A stretch of DNA of 64,000 nt from Oscillospiraceae bacterium (GCA_902780785.1 CACZGS010000006.1:124001-188000), one strand, 5' to 3'. Counted from the stretch's first letter, positions 27,669-36,167 are shown. Numbers and translations: made by a program. The notes: a model not told the origin generated them from the letters alone.

Positions 27669-29096
27669 ATGAAGACTGTATGCAGCATAGTTAAGATCAT
27701 TGAGACGGTTATGAGAGCTATCGTAGCCGTTGTTGCCGTGATCATCATAATGTTTGCTGCATACTCTCTTTATGACACCTTCTATATCAACCAGCACGCA
27801 TTCTCATCCTACGAGCTCAAGCAGTTTAAGCCGATTCCGGTCGAAGTGAATACCGATAACGGTAAGGGCAACGGTGACGGAAGCGGTACTGACTACGATC
27901 AGGACAGCTTTACAAGGCTCAAAGAAGTAAATGAGGATGCCAGAGGCTGGATCACGATATATGACACTAACATCGACTATCCCGTAGTTCAGGGCGAAGA
28001 TGACCTGGAATACGCTTCTAAAGATATATACGGCAAGACAAGTATCACCGGCGCTATCTACTTAAAGACTGATAATGCCGAAGATCTTTCCGATCCTTAC
28101 AATGTTATCTTCGGTCACCACATGGATAACGGAGCCATGTTCGGTGATCTCGAAAAATATAAGCAGGAAGATTATTTCAAATCCCACTTGGGCGGCTGGC
28201 TCTATGCAGGCGGCAGATATTACAGACTCGATGTTTTCTCTGTTATGCTGACTGACGCTTATAATGATAATGTTTACGATATCAAAAAGCTCACGATCAG
28301 TGAGAGAGTCAATTATATCCTTGCAAATTCCGAATATTACAGGCTCTTAAGCGACTCCGACAGAGAGGCTCTCGAATTGTTCGAGAAGGAGGGCGTATCT
28401 GTTCTCGATAAGCTCCAGAAGTCCGGTGATCCTGCGATGATCATCGCACTCTCCACTTGTGAATCAGCTATCACGAACGGCCGTATCGTAGTCTTCTGCA
28501 AGGCAACTCCCGTTGATTATAAGGATATTCCCGGATTTGCCGATAACGGCAATCAGAACGGCGGTAATGGCGGCGGCAACAATAATGACAATCCCACTGT
28601 TATCGACAGACTGACAGCTATAGGACATCCATTCGGATCCGAGAAATGGGCATTTCTTAACCTTGTATGCGTCATCTACTGCATCGCAGTGTTGCTGCCT
28701 TTTACGAAGACAAAGCTCAAGTTCAGACAGAGCAGGGCGGCCAGGAAGATCAGGGAGCTCTATACCGGATACGGTTACAGCGGTTCTGATGCCATGGCGA
28801 TCATCAGATATGGCAATAAGATCAAGGATAAGCTCAACCGGTTCCGTACAAGAGTCAATGTGGGTACGGCTGTAGAGATATTCATACTCTGCTCGTCAAT
28901 TCTCGTATTCTTCCTTACTGAGGATATGACGACTCCTGTGGTCATGTGTGATAAGTACACGCCGGTCATGATCGCAATTAGTGCTTTATTATTTATAATT
29001 GATGTAGTATGTTTTGTTTATAGAGATATAAGAATTTTGACACCTGAAGAAGTAGCACAGATGAACAAGACGGAAAGCACTAACAATGGCAATTGA
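27669..29096 (+). CDS. Class B sortase with C-terminal membrane extension
   Basis: A 475-residue sortase. N-terminal membrane helix about residues 15-40, then the class B catalytic domain: W-I-T-I-Y-D-T-N-I-D-Y-P-V-V-Q-G, catalytic His in F-G-H-H-M near residue 149, Cys in L-S-T-C-E-S near 264 and Arg in N-G-R-I-V-V. After a Gly/Asn-rich linker the chain has three more hydrophobic segments, an extension absent from ordinary sortase B. It should polymerise the pilin and attach the adhesin through the P-T-x-V signals. ATG 27669 has GAGG 8 bases upstream. It overlaps the histidine kinase gene by 11 bases. Confidence 0.9.
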   Translation: MKTVCSIVKIIETVMRAIVAVVAVIIIMFAAYSLYDTFYINQHAFSSYELKQFKPIPVEVNTDNGKGNGDGSGTDYDQDSFTRLKEVNEDARGWITIYDTNIDYPVVQGEDDLEYASKDIYGKTSITGAIYLKTDNAEDLSDPYNVIFGHHMDNGAMFGDLEKYKQEDYFKSHLGGWLYAGGRYYRLDVFSVMLTDAYNDNVYDIKKLTISERVNYILANSEYYRLLSDSDREALELFEKEGVSVLDKLQKSGDPAMIIALSTCESAITNGRIVVFCKATPVDYKDIPGFADNGNQNGGNGGGNNNDNPTVIDRLTAIGHPFGSEKWAFLNLVCVIYCIAVLLPFTKTKLKFRQSRAARKIRELYTGYGYSGSDAMAIIRYGNKIKDKLNRFRTRVNVGTAVEIFILCSSILVFFLTEDMTTPVVMCDKYTPVMIAISALLFIIDVVCFVYRDIRILTPEEVAQMNKTESTNNGN

Positions 29097-30501
29097 GTAC
29101 TTACTGGCAGCATTTGAGATATGGGGTATCCTTATCTGTTCCGGTATCGGAATATATTTCTTCGTGGTCAGAAAGATCAATAACAGAGCCGATATTGTCA
29201 TGTGCATCATGCAGTTCGTTACTGCTGCGACGCTGACATTCGACGTAGGTGTTGTTATAAGCGAAGGCGTTGACGAACCCTGGGCTAAGATCGTGTTCAA
29301 GGGCTCAATGATCGCTACGATGCTCCTTCAATACCTGATGGTTGCTCTGTTTGTAGGGTTTATCAAGTATCTTGCAAGAGCGGGAAAAACGTCGACTGTC
29401 ATAGCCACGTTCACGTATTATTTTGCTGCAGGCTGTGCCATAGTCAGCATTATCTCCGCAAAATACACTAACTGGTATTACTTTATCGATGAAGAGAATG
29501 TCTATCACAGAATGCCATATTATAATGTTGCTCTGATCCTGATAGCTGTTTTATATATTCTGGTCATTACTCAGATCATAGTCTGTGCAAAGAGGCTCCT
29601 GATAAAGCAGATCATAAGCTTGTTTCTTTATGTAACGATCCCGGTCATCATGGTCGTTCTTCAAGTCGTTCTTAAGCCGGGCATTGGCCTTACCAACATC
29701 GGAATGTCACTCTCGCTGATCATTATCTTCATCGTTAACAATGCGCGGATTACCATTCTTGAGAAAGAACTTAACAAGAAGGTGCTCCAGCAGAACATGG
29801 TGCTCTTAAATCAGAACAGGGTCATTGCCGAGAAGAAGGATGAGATCGAGAATCTCCAGCTCAATATGGTCATTACCCAGATGCAGCCGCACTTCGTTTT
29901 TAATGTCCTGAATATCATTTATTATCTGTGCGCGAAAGATACGAAGCTCGCACAGACTGCCATAGACAACTTCTCAAACTACTTAAGGACTAATATTGAT
30001 TCATTGGTATCGGATGATCTGGCACCGTTCAACAAGGAACTTGAGCATGTTAAGAATTATCTTGATCTCGAGAAGCTCAGGTTCGATGACGAACTGGAGA
30101 TCGAGTATGACATCGGACCTTCGGATTTCCATATTCCGATGCTCGTAGTCCAGCCGCTGGTCGAAAATGCCGTAAAACACGGTATTGCCAAGAGCCCGAA
30201 TGGCGGTAAGGTTATAATAAGAACAGTAGAAGATTTTGAGAACTTCTATATTTATGTAGTTGATAACGGTGTGGGCTTCGACCCGAATAAATCACGTGCT
30301 TATGACGGCCGTTCACATATCGGAATCGATAACGTGCGTTTCAGGATCGAGAAGAGGGTAAACGGAGAACTCGATATTTTCTCTACCAAGGGCAAGGGAA
30401 CCACTGCGGTAATCACCATTCCCAAGCTCCCGGGAGAGAAGAGCAAGGTAAAACCTGATGATGACGGCGATGAGGACGAGAAGGGCGCTGCCAAAGAATA
30501 A
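29086..30501 (+). CDS. Membrane sensor histidine kinase (LytS/YehU type)
   Basis: A 471-residue kinase. The first 220 residues contain seven hydrophobic segments; a coiled linker follows (E-K-E-L-N-K-K and on). The phospho-acceptor His269 is in M-Q-P-H-F-V-F-N, the HisKA-like motif of the His_kinase family, and the ATP lid has V-E-N-A-V-K-H-G near 365 and D-N-G-V-G-F near 397. It would sense a membrane or surface signal and phosphorylate the response regulator 12 bases downstream. Coupling to the sortase gene by overlap suggests that it monitors or controls pilus assembly. The acidic tail has no known role. Confidence 0.88.
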   Translation: MAIEYLLAAFEIWGILICSGIGIYFFVVRKINNRADIVMCIMQFVTAATLTFDVGVVISEGVDEPWAKIVFKGSMIATMLLQYLMVALFVGFIKYLARAGKTSTVIATFTYYFAAGCAIVSIISAKYTNWYYFIDEENVYHRMPYYNVALILIAVLYILVITQIIVCAKRLLIKQIISLFLYVTIPVIMVVLQVVLKPGIGLTNIGMSLSLIIIFIVNNARITILEKELNKKVLQQNMVLLNQNRVIAEKKDEIENLQLNMVITQMQPHFVFNVLNIIYYLCAKDTKLAQTAIDNFSNYLRTNIDSLVSDDLAPFNKELEHVKNYLDLEKLRFDDELEIEYDIGPSDFHIPMLVVQPLVENAVKHGIAKSPNGGKVIIRTVEDFENFYIYVVDNGVGFDPNKSRAYDGRSHIGIDNVRFRIEKRVNGELDIFSTKGKGTTAVITIPKLPGEKSKVKPDDDGDEDEKGAAKE

Positions 30502-30513
30502 GGAGAACTGCAA

Positions 30514-31296
30514 ATGAATATTATAGCTGTAGATGATGAGAAGTTATCTTTGGAAGCTCTTGTTGCGGCTATTAAGGATAATCTTCCTAATGAGACTGTC
30601 AATTCATTCAGAAGGACGACTGATGCTGAAGTGTTTGTCGGCAGGAACGGCTGTGACATAGCTTTTCTCGACATCGAAATGAGGGATGTTGACGGCATAA
30701 CCCTTGCCAAGAGACTTCAGACAATGAATCCGAAGATCAACATCATATTCGTTACGGGTTACGGCGATTTTACGGGCGATGCTTTCTCACTTTATGCATC
30801 GGCATACATAATGAAGCCCGTTACGTCCGAAAAGATCAAGAAGGCTCTTGAGACTCTAAGATACGGAAGTATCCTGGAACAGGGCAGTATCAAGGCTGTT
30901 ACTTTCGGCAATTTTGAAGTCTACTGCAATGGTGAACCCATCAAGTTCAAGTATAAGAAGACAAAAGAACTCCTGGCATATCTTATCGACAGGAGAGGAG
31001 CTATGTGTACCAACAACGAGATCATTGCGGTCATCTGGGAAGACGATGATTTCGGCACGGATCGACAGGACTATCTTAAGAAGCTTAGACAGGACCTTAC
31101 CAAGACATTAAGCGAACTCGGAAGAGAGGACGTTGTCGTAAGACAGCGCGGCCAGATCGGTATCAATCCCAAGAGCATCGAGTGCGATTATTTCAAGTAT
31201 CTTGAAGGCGACAGCACGATCCTCAATTCCTATCAGGGCGAGTATATGGCCCAATACAGCTGGGCTGAGTATTCGATCTTCAAGAAGATCAAGTAA
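30514..31296 (+). CDS. Response regulator with SARP-type DNA-binding domain
   Basis: A 260-residue regulator. Residues 1-120 are a receiver domain with acidic pair D7-D8, phospho-acceptor Asp53 in F-L-D-I-E-M and Lys in M-K-P-V. Residues about 128-225 are an OmpR/SARP-like winged helix: F-G-N-F-E-V-Y, K-T-K-E-L-L-A-Y-L, then L-K-K-L-R-Q-D-L. Only a short stub follows, so the BTAD domain of large SARPs is missing. It pairs with the kinase just upstream. SARP proteins bind heptamer direct repeats of 11 bp period; exactly such repeats precede the adhesin and the pilin, its probable targets. GGAG lies before the ATG. Confidence 0.85.
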   Translation: MNIIAVDDEKLSLEALVAAIKDNLPNETVNSFRRTTDAEVFVGRNGCDIAFLDIEMRDVDGITLAKRLQTMNPKINIIFVTGYGDFTGDAFSLYASAYIMKPVTSEKIKKALETLRYGSILEQGSIKAVTFGNFEVYCNGEPIKFKYKKTKELLAYLIDRRGAMCTNNEIIAVIWEDDDFGTDRQDYLKKLRQDLTKTLSELGREDVVVRQRGQIGINPKSIECDYFKYLEGDSTILNSYQGEYMAQYSWAEYSIFKKIK

Positions 31297-31321
31297 CATT
31301 CTGGGGCAGACACCGGTGCCT

Positions 31322-31357
31322 TTACCCGTTGACCTGATAGGTAAATGTTGATAGAAT
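31322..31357 (+). promoter_or_regulatory. cysE leader promoter with CymR/Rrf2-like palindrome
   Basis: TTGACC (31329-31334), 17 bp, TAGAAT (31352-31357). The palindrome TTACC-N11-TAGGTAA (31322-31344) covers the -35, as in the promoters at 6257 and 41323. A repressor here would block RNA polymerase. CymR, the cysteine regulator of Firmicutes, is a candidate by analogy. Confidence 0.65.
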
Positions 31358-31389
31358 CCAACGTAAGAAAATGAAAGGTATAGTTGCAT

Positions 31390-31443
31390 ATGACATTTGA
31401 GCATGATCTTTTATGTTGTTGTTGCTGTTTGTCCCAAGGGTGA
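31390..31443 (+). CDS. Cysteine leader peptide of the cysE attenuator
   Basis: A 17-codon ORF encodes MTFEHDLLCCCCCLSQG, with five Cys codons in a row (TGT TGT TGT TGC TGT). AAAGG lies 11 bases upstream. It starts about 25 bases after the predicted transcript start and ends in the antiterminator arm. It is the plain equivalent of the His and Trp leader peptides: slow decoding of Cys codons would report low cysteine-tRNA. The gene it controls makes the cysteine precursor O-acetylserine. Confidence 0.85.
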   Translation: MTFEHDLLCCCCCLSQG

Positions 31444-31538
31444 TATCTTATGGGCGCAGTTCGTATGCGATGAGTGCCAGGAAATAAACGTTTAGCAAGT
31501 AAGATTCACCCGGAAACATAAGAGTTTTCGGGTTTTTT
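31432..31538 (+). promoter_or_regulatory. Cysteine attenuator of cysE (antiterminator/terminator)
   Basis: Terminator: ACCCGGAAAC (31508-31517), 6-base loop, GTTTTCGGGT (31524-31533) and further T. Antiterminator: GGGTGATATCTT (31438-31449), starting 9 nt after the last Cys codon, pairs with AAGATTCACCC (31501-31511), 11 bp with one bulged T; TCC (31432-31434) can extend the pairing to GGA (31512-31514). A ribosome held at the Cys codons leaves this arm free; one reaching the stop codon covers it and lets the terminator form. Confidence 0.8.
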
Positions 31539-31560
31539 ATTGAGATGAAGGAGAATTAAT

Positions 31561-32520
31561 ATGACTAGAGATGCAATGCATGAAGAGATCGACCAGATCG
31601 TCCAGGCAATTTTCGATGACTACAACGGCGGAAAGAATATTGATGCGATAAAGCTCTTTTCCAATCCTGACAAGGATGAGGTAAGAGAGCTTGTGGAGCA
31701 TTTCTTCAGGATCATCTATCCCGGATATTTCCGTGACCTCACATATAAGATCTATAATCCCAAGAATTCCTTCGCAGTAACTATCGAAGATGTTTTCTAT
31801 CATCTGAAAAAGCAGATCTACAGAGCTCTTGATTATTCCCAGAGCGAAGACAAGATGACGGATGAGAAGCGCGAAGAAGAGAGCTACCGCATCACGACCG
31901 AATTCTTCAAGAAGATTCCCATGATCAGGGAATATATTGAGACAGACCTTCTGGCTACGCTTGACGGCGACCCCGCAGCTGCCAACTTCGATGAGGTAAT
32001 CCTCGCTTATCCGGGCCTTATGGCTATAACGGTTTACCGTATCGCACATGAGCTCTATCTGCTTAAGGTACCGATCCTGCCGCGTCTCATGACCGAATAT
32101 GCGCATTCCGAGACAGGAATCGATATCCACCCGGGCGCAACGATCGGCAAGTATTTCTTCATTGACCACGGCACAGGTATCGTTGTTGGTGAGACTTCCA
32201 TTATCGGCAGCAACGTTAAGATCTATCAGGGTGTTACTATCGGCGCGCTCTCCACAAGAGGCGGCCAGAAGCTCTCAGGCAAGAAGCGTCATCCTACGAT
32301 ATGCGATAACGTAACCATTTATGCAAATGCTTCTATCCTTGGCGGCAATACCATTATCGGCGAGAATACCGTTATCGGCGGTAACTCGTTCATCACTGCA
32401 TCTGTTGAACCTAATTCCAAAGTCAGCATGACAAATCTCGAGAAAGAGAATAAGAACGACGGCAAGCACGGTAAGAGTGAAGAGGTCAAGCAGGGTGACG
32501 AGTGGTATTACATTATCTGA
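31561..32520 (+). CDS. cysE: Serine O-acetyltransferase
   Basis: A 319-residue enzyme of the EpsC/CysE type that makes O-acetylserine from serine and acetyl-CoA, the first committed step of cysteine synthesis. The N-terminal 190 residues are helical; the C-terminal part is a left-handed beta helix of hexapeptides with the catalytic motifs D-I-H-P-G-A-T-I-G near 182 and F-I-D-H-G-T-G-I-V-V-G-E-T near 197, then Y-Q-G-V-T-I-G-A-L-S. GAAGGAG precedes the ATG. It stands alone behind a cysteine attenuator and a CymR-like promoter. No cysK is next to it; the MetY proteins or a distant gene may use its product. Confidence 0.94.
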   Translation: MTRDAMHEEIDQIVQAIFDDYNGGKNIDAIKLFSNPDKDEVRELVEHFFRIIYPGYFRDLTYKIYNPKNSFAVTIEDVFYHLKKQIYRALDYSQSEDKMTDEKREEESYRITTEFFKKIPMIREYIETDLLATLDGDPAAANFDEVILAYPGLMAITVYRIAHELYLLKVPILPRLMTEYAHSETGIDIHPGATIGKYFFIDHGTGIVVGETSIIGSNVKIYQGVTIGALSTRGGQKLSGKKRHPTICDNVTIYANASILGGNTIIGENTVIGGNSFITASVEPNSKVSMTNLEKENKNDGKHGKSEEVKQGDEWYYII

Positions 32521-32610
32521 TGCGAATACAAATTGGAAATTGATAGTTTAACATCAGCACTGAAATTACATTGCGTTGACTGAGCATAAGCGCAATGATA
32601 GAAAACCATA

Positions 32611-32697
32611 AGAAGCACGGTCTGCAAAGACGGTTGCCTTCTAAGGTTTGAAAAATATTCCTCGCCCTAGAGTTTGCGGTCCTGGGCGAGGTTTTTT
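32611..32697 (+). ncRNA. Candidate small RNA with own promoter and terminator
   Basis: TTGACT (32576-32581), 17 bp and TAGAAA (32599-32604) predict a start near 32611. The RNA would begin with AGAAG, which pairs with CTTCT 22 bases on. Inside is GTCT-GCAA-AGAC, a stem closed by a GNRA tetraloop. A strong terminator follows: CCTCGCCC (32660-32667), GGGCGAGG (32684-32691), six T. No known family was recognised. It could also be a leader of the small broken gene downstream. An 18-codon ORF from ATG 32596 is possible but has no ribosome site. Confidence 0.5.
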
Positions 32698-32802
32698 ATT
32701 TGCGTTTGTACCTGGAATCCAGGAAGGCAAATAGTTTCAGGAACAGTGTGATGACGCTGACCAGCAATCCAATCGTTGTTATCACTATGGGGGGATAGAA
32801 GA

Positions 32803-33038
32803 TTGGAAGAAAAAGAAATATATAAAGAACTTGGAGCACTTACAAAAGACAAGACTGTTTGGAAAGAAAACATACCGTACGTTTCATCTCTGCTATGCCA
32901 TGAGTCAGCGATAATAAAGGCCAAGGCGCTTTGGCTCATTGGTGAAATGGGGTTACTTTATCCTGATGATGTGCGACATTTGAGAACCGTGTTGTAAGGA
33001 TCCACTGTCTGGGTGCGTTAAAGACTATCGGCAATTAA
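32803..33038 (+). pseudogene. Broken HEAT-repeat protein fragment
   Basis: TTG 32803, with GGGGG upstream, opens a frame of 64 codons to TAA 32995-32997. Its second half (H-E-S-A-I-I-K-A-K-A-L-W-L-I-G-E-M-G) is a HEAT-type repeat. Just before the stop, the neighbouring forward frame continues as E-N-R-V-V-R-I-H-C-L-G-A-L-K-T-I-G-N, the next HEAT helix pair, to TAA 33036-33038. This suggests a frameshift and loss of the rest of a longer repeat protein. Confidence 0.55.
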
Positions 33039-33079
33039 ATAACCCCTCCTGCCTGGTTGAGGGGACAGGAAGGGCTATT
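33038..33079 (-). terminator. Terminator of metY (minus strand)
   Basis: AATAACCCCTCCTG (33038-33051) pairs with CAGGAAGGGCTATT (33066-33079) with two mismatches. On the minus strand the 3' side runs into TTATTTAATT. It lies 25 bases after the metY stop. Confidence 0.55.
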
Positions 33080-33104
33080 ATCAGGAAAAAACATAAAAAT
33101 GTCC

Positions 33105-34400
33105 CTATTTGAAGGCTTTTTCGAAGGCTTGATCAAGGTCATCGATAAGATCCTGTGGATCTTCGAGGCCGATCGATAATCTGATCGTACTGAGAGTAAG
33201 ACCTGTTATATCACGCTGCTCGTATGTAAGTTCGCCGTGAGTTGTCTGTGCGGGGTTTACAATGAGCGATTTGGCGTCACCGATATTTGCCTGGTAGCCG
33301 AATATGTTAACTGCTTCGATGAACTTCCTCTTTTGTTCTTCGGTTCCGTTGAACTCAAATGAGAAGAGTCCGCCTGCACCGTTAGGAAGGTATGTATCGG
33401 CAAGAGCCTTATATTTGCTGTTCTTGGCATAAGGATAGCTGACGCTGTTAACGTGTTCGTTGTTGTCTAAGTATTCCACAATCTTAAGTGCGGAAGACAC
33501 CTGCTTGGAGACTCTCTCGGAGAGTGTCTCGATTCCGAGAAGGATGAGGTATGCGTCAAACGGGGAGAGGGCAGCGCCGAGGTAATTTAAGTGTACTGCT
33601 CTGATCTTTCCGGTGACGGGCGTTTTCGGGAAAGCCTCAAGAATACTTCTCGGATTGTCATTTCTGTCTCTTAAGAACCACAGTTTCTTCTCGAAAAGAG
33701 GGAACTTTCCTGACCCGTAATCGAATGTGCCTTTCTCGAGAATAAGGCCGGCGATAACATTACCGTGACCGCACAGGGCCTTTGTTGCCGAATAAACTAC
33801 GATATCTGCGCCATGTTCAAACGGGTTGAAGAGGTAAGGCGTAGCTGCGGTGTTATCTACAACAAGCGGTATACCATGCTTGTGGGCAATGTCTGCGATT
33901 GCTTCAAAATCAAGGACTGTTGCCAAAGGATTTGAGATGGTCTCGATATAGATTGCCTTGGTATCGTCTTTGATATTGCGTTCGAACTCATTAGGATCGT
34001 CGGGATTCTCGATCATGTCATATTTAACGCCGAGTTCTGCAAGGATCGAGGGGAATCCGTCAACAGCACCGCCGTAGAGGCGCGGGCTTGTAAGGATCCT
34101 CCCGCCTTGTGCTGCAAGGGCCAATGCGGTGTATGAGATGGCGGCCATGCCTGATGCTACTGCAACAGCACTTTCAACGCCGTGAAGTGCGGCAACTCTT
34201 TTTTCCAGAACCTGAACGGTGGGATTGGATACTCTTGTGTAGAGCGGATCCTCAAGTTCAAATGCAAATAAAGCATCAGCTCTTTCAGTGCTTCCCATCT
34301 CGAAAGCTACTGTCTGATAAATAGGTACGCTTACGGCATGATTATGCTGAAGCGGGTCATATCCTGCACGGATCTTTAATGTGTCAAAATTGTAAGCCAT
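33105..34400 (-). CDS. metY: O-acetylhomoserine sulfhydrylase / aminocarboxypropyltransferase (copy 1)
   Basis: A 431-residue pyridoxal-phosphate enzyme of the Cys/Met metabolism family. It joins O-acetylhomoserine with sulfide to give homocysteine, or with methanethiol to give methionine. Marks: S-G-M-A-A-I-S-Y near residue 86, E-T-I-S-N-P-L near 155, V-V-D-N-T-A-A-T-P-Y-L near 180, and cofactor Lys in Y-S-A-T-K-A-L-C-G-H-G-N near 205. The start is ATG 34400 with AGGAGGAGA 7 bases upstream; longer frames upstream lack a site. Monocistronic on the minus strand, divergent from a GNAT gene. TATAAT lies at about 34430 on the minus strand. A second copy lies at 41587. Confidence 0.93.
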   Translation of the reverse strand: MAYNFDTLKIRAGYDPLQHNHAVSVPIYQTVAFEMGSTERADALFAFELEDPLYTRVSNPTVQVLEKRVAALHGVESAVAVASGMAAISYTALALAAQGGRILTSPRLYGGAVDGFPSILAELGVKYDMIENPDDPNEFERNIKDDTKAIYIETISNPLATVLDFEAIADIAHKHGIPLVVDNTAATPYLFNPFEHGADIVVYSATKALCGHGNVIAGLILEKGTFDYGSGKFPLFEKKLWFLRDRNDNPRSILEAFPKTPVTGKIRAVHLNYLGAALSPFDAYLILLGIETLSERVSKQVSSALKIVEYLDNNEHVNSVSYPYAKNSKYKALADTYLPNGAGGLFSFEFNGTEEQKRKFIEAVNIFGYQANIGDAKSLIVNPAQTTHGELTYEQRDITGLTLSTIRLSIGLEDPQDLIDDLDQAFEKAFK

Positions 34401-34529
34401 GATTTGTCTCCTCCTGTGTTGGAAGGGATTATAGAATAGCGGGAACTTAAAAGATAATAGATGTTCGTTATCGTTTCTGATAAACAAAATGTATACCCAG
34501 GCTTTAATTGAATTGTATAGAATAAGTGC

Positions 34530-35033
34530 ATGTATATAAGAAAAGCGACTATAAAAGATCTGGATAAGATCGCGGCAGTGGAGAGGGAGTGTTTTCCCGC
34601 TTCAGAGGCAGCAACAGAAGAAGAATTCCGTGAGCGTCTTGAACGCTACGGCGATCACTTCTGGCTGCTTTTTATTGATAACAGATTGGTCTCTTTTGTT
34701 GATGGTCTTGTAACTGATGAAAGAGATCTTACTGACAGGATGTATGAAGATGCATCAATGCATAACGAGAACGGCGCCTGGCAGATGATCTTCGGTGTTA
34801 ATACGATTCCCGGTTATAGAAAACAGGGTCTGGCAGGTACTCTAATAAAACGTATTATCGATGAATCTCAACAAGACGGGCGTAAAGGCATTGTTCTTAC
34901 TTGTAAGAAAGAATTAATCCACTATTATTCAAAATTTGGATTTGTAAATGAAGGCGTGACTTTAAAGTCGGTCCATGGCGGAGTCACCTGGTATCAAATG
35001 CGTTTAACATTTAATAATGTTTATGATGTATAG
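34530..35033 (+). CDS. GNAT-family N-acetyltransferase
   Basis: A 167-residue GNAT protein. It starts I-R-K-A-T-I-K-D-L-D-K-I-A-A-V-E-R-E-C-F-P and has the acetyl-CoA loop in V-N-T-I-P-G-Y-R-K-Q-G-L-A-G-T-L near residues 90-105, followed by H-Y-Y-S-K-F-G-F. This order resembles arylalkylamine N-acetyltransferase-like proteins. The substrate is unknown. It is divergent from metY and 93 bases before a sulfonate-type transporter. Its ribosome site is weak (AAGTG), and TAGAAT at about 34518 lies very close to the start, so the message may be nearly leaderless. Confidence 0.8.
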   Translation: MYIRKATIKDLDKIAAVERECFPASEAATEEEFRERLERYGDHFWLLFIDNRLVSFVDGLVTDERDLTDRMYEDASMHNENGAWQMIFGVNTIPGYRKQGLAGTLIKRIIDESQQDGRKGIVLTCKKELIHYYSKFGFVNEGVTLKSVHGGVTWYQMRLTFNNVYDV

Positions 35034-35126
35034 CCATTTTCTATAGTTTTCAATGAATATTGTAGATTAGCGGCAAAATTATCTCTGTGCTTAAATCTTC
35101 TCAATCGAAAAAGGAGGAGACAGAAA

Positions 35127-36167
35127 ATGTCACAGAGGATCAATACAAAAAGCCGTGAGGCTTCGAAAAAAGCAGTAGCGGTAATTGCGCTTTTTGCGTT
35201 CGCATTGCCTTTTGCAGGCTGCGCTAAAAAAGAAGAGGGAGCTAAGTGGAAGATCAATATTCCCGGACTTGACGGTTCATTGTGCGGAGCACCTATCTAT
35301 ATTGCGTACGAGAACGGATACTTTAAGGAAGAAGGCTTCGACGTAACCCTTATCTCAGCTGATACAGAGACAAGAAAGATCGGTCTTAATAACGGAACTA
35401 TTCCGATCGTTAACGGAGATTTCCAGTTTTTCCCTTCAATGGAAGAAGGCGTCAACACAGTAGTTGTTGATAAGCTCCATGATGGATGCATCAAGATCGT
35501 TGTACGTCCCGATTCTGAGATCAAATCACCTGAAGATCTGAAGAAACTTAAAATCGGCGTTGATGAGATCGGTGGAACTCCCCATCAGGTAGCAAGCGTC
35601 TGGCTCGAGAATGCAGGTATTTCAGCAAGACAGGAAGATCACCAGGTTGAATTCCTTCCTTTTGCAGACGGCAACCTTGAGCTTGAGGCATTATATAAAG
35701 GCGATATCGATGCAGCTGCAATGTGGGATCCGCTCGCAAGCGTAGCTGAGAAGGCCGGCAAGGTTAAGACAATTCTCAATATTACAACCGATGAACCTTT
35801 CGCAGGTAAATCCTGCTGCTTCTTATATGCTTCAAGAAAAGTATATGAGGATAATCCCGAAGAGATCGCAGCACTTCTCCGTGCTTACAGAAAGGCTCAG
35901 GATTTTATCAACAAGAATCCCGAGCAGGCAGTAGACATTATTATCAAGGGCAAGTATTCACAGATCGAGGACCGTGAACTGGCTGTCGAGCTTATCACTT
36001 CATATAACTATCCTTCATATGAACAGCGTGCAAACAATGAGTTCAATGTAAAGGATGATGTACGTTACTTCGCACAGCAGCTTTACGATATCGGATATCT
36101 TAAGACAGATGCTGATACTTACACGTCAAAATACTTCGTTGAAGTAAATATGGATGGCGGCAAATGA
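35127..36167 (+). CDS. Substrate-binding lipoprotein of a sulfonate/taurine/nitrate-type ABC importer
   Basis: A 346-residue binding protein of the SsuA/ThiY/NMT1 type. It has a positive N-terminus, a hydrophobic stretch and lipobox F-A-G-C about residue 31. The mature protein begins W-K-I-N-I-P-G-L-D-G-S, then I-Y-I-A-Y-E-N-G-Y-F-K-E-E-G-F-D-V near 55-70 and L-K-I-G-V-D-E-I-G-G-T-P near 140, typical of this class. It captures a small anion outside the cell for the permease and ATPase that follow (4-base overlap). Sulfur genes on both sides make an organosulfur substrate likely; thiamine precursors or nitrate remain possible. AAAGGAGGAG precedes the ATG. Confidence 0.85.
   Translation: MSQRINTKSREASKKAVAVIALFAFALPFAGCAKKEEGAKWKINIPGLDGSLCGAPIYIAYENGYFKEEGFDVTLISADTETRKIGLNNGTIPIVNGDFQFFPSMEEGVNTVVVDKLHDGCIKIVVRPDSEIKSPEDLKKLKIGVDEIGGTPHQVASVWLENAGISARQEDHQVEFLPFADGNLELEALYKGDIDAAAMWDPLASVAEKAGKVKTILNITTDEPFAGKSCCFLYASRKVYEDNPEEIAALLRAYRKAQDFINKNPEQAVDIIIKGKYSQIEDRELAVELITSYNYPSYEQRANNEFNVKDDVRYFAQQLYDIGYLKTDADTYTSKYFVEVNMDGGK

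Noticed and set aside
31297..31326. Terminator after the response regulator (GGCA/TGCC hairpin)
   Set aside because: The stem is only about 4 bp and the T run is three bases; too weak to call.
31300..31560. T-box leader before cysE
   Set aside because: No AGGGTGG-type T-box sequence or specifier stem was found; the Cys-codon ORF and alternative stems explain the terminator better.
32521..32700. Possible c-di-GMP or other known riboswitch after cysE (GCAAAG and CTAAGG motifs)
   Set aside because: Spacing and flanking helices do not match the c-di-GMP-I consensus, and the sequence after it is a degenerate gene; kept only as an unclassified small RNA.
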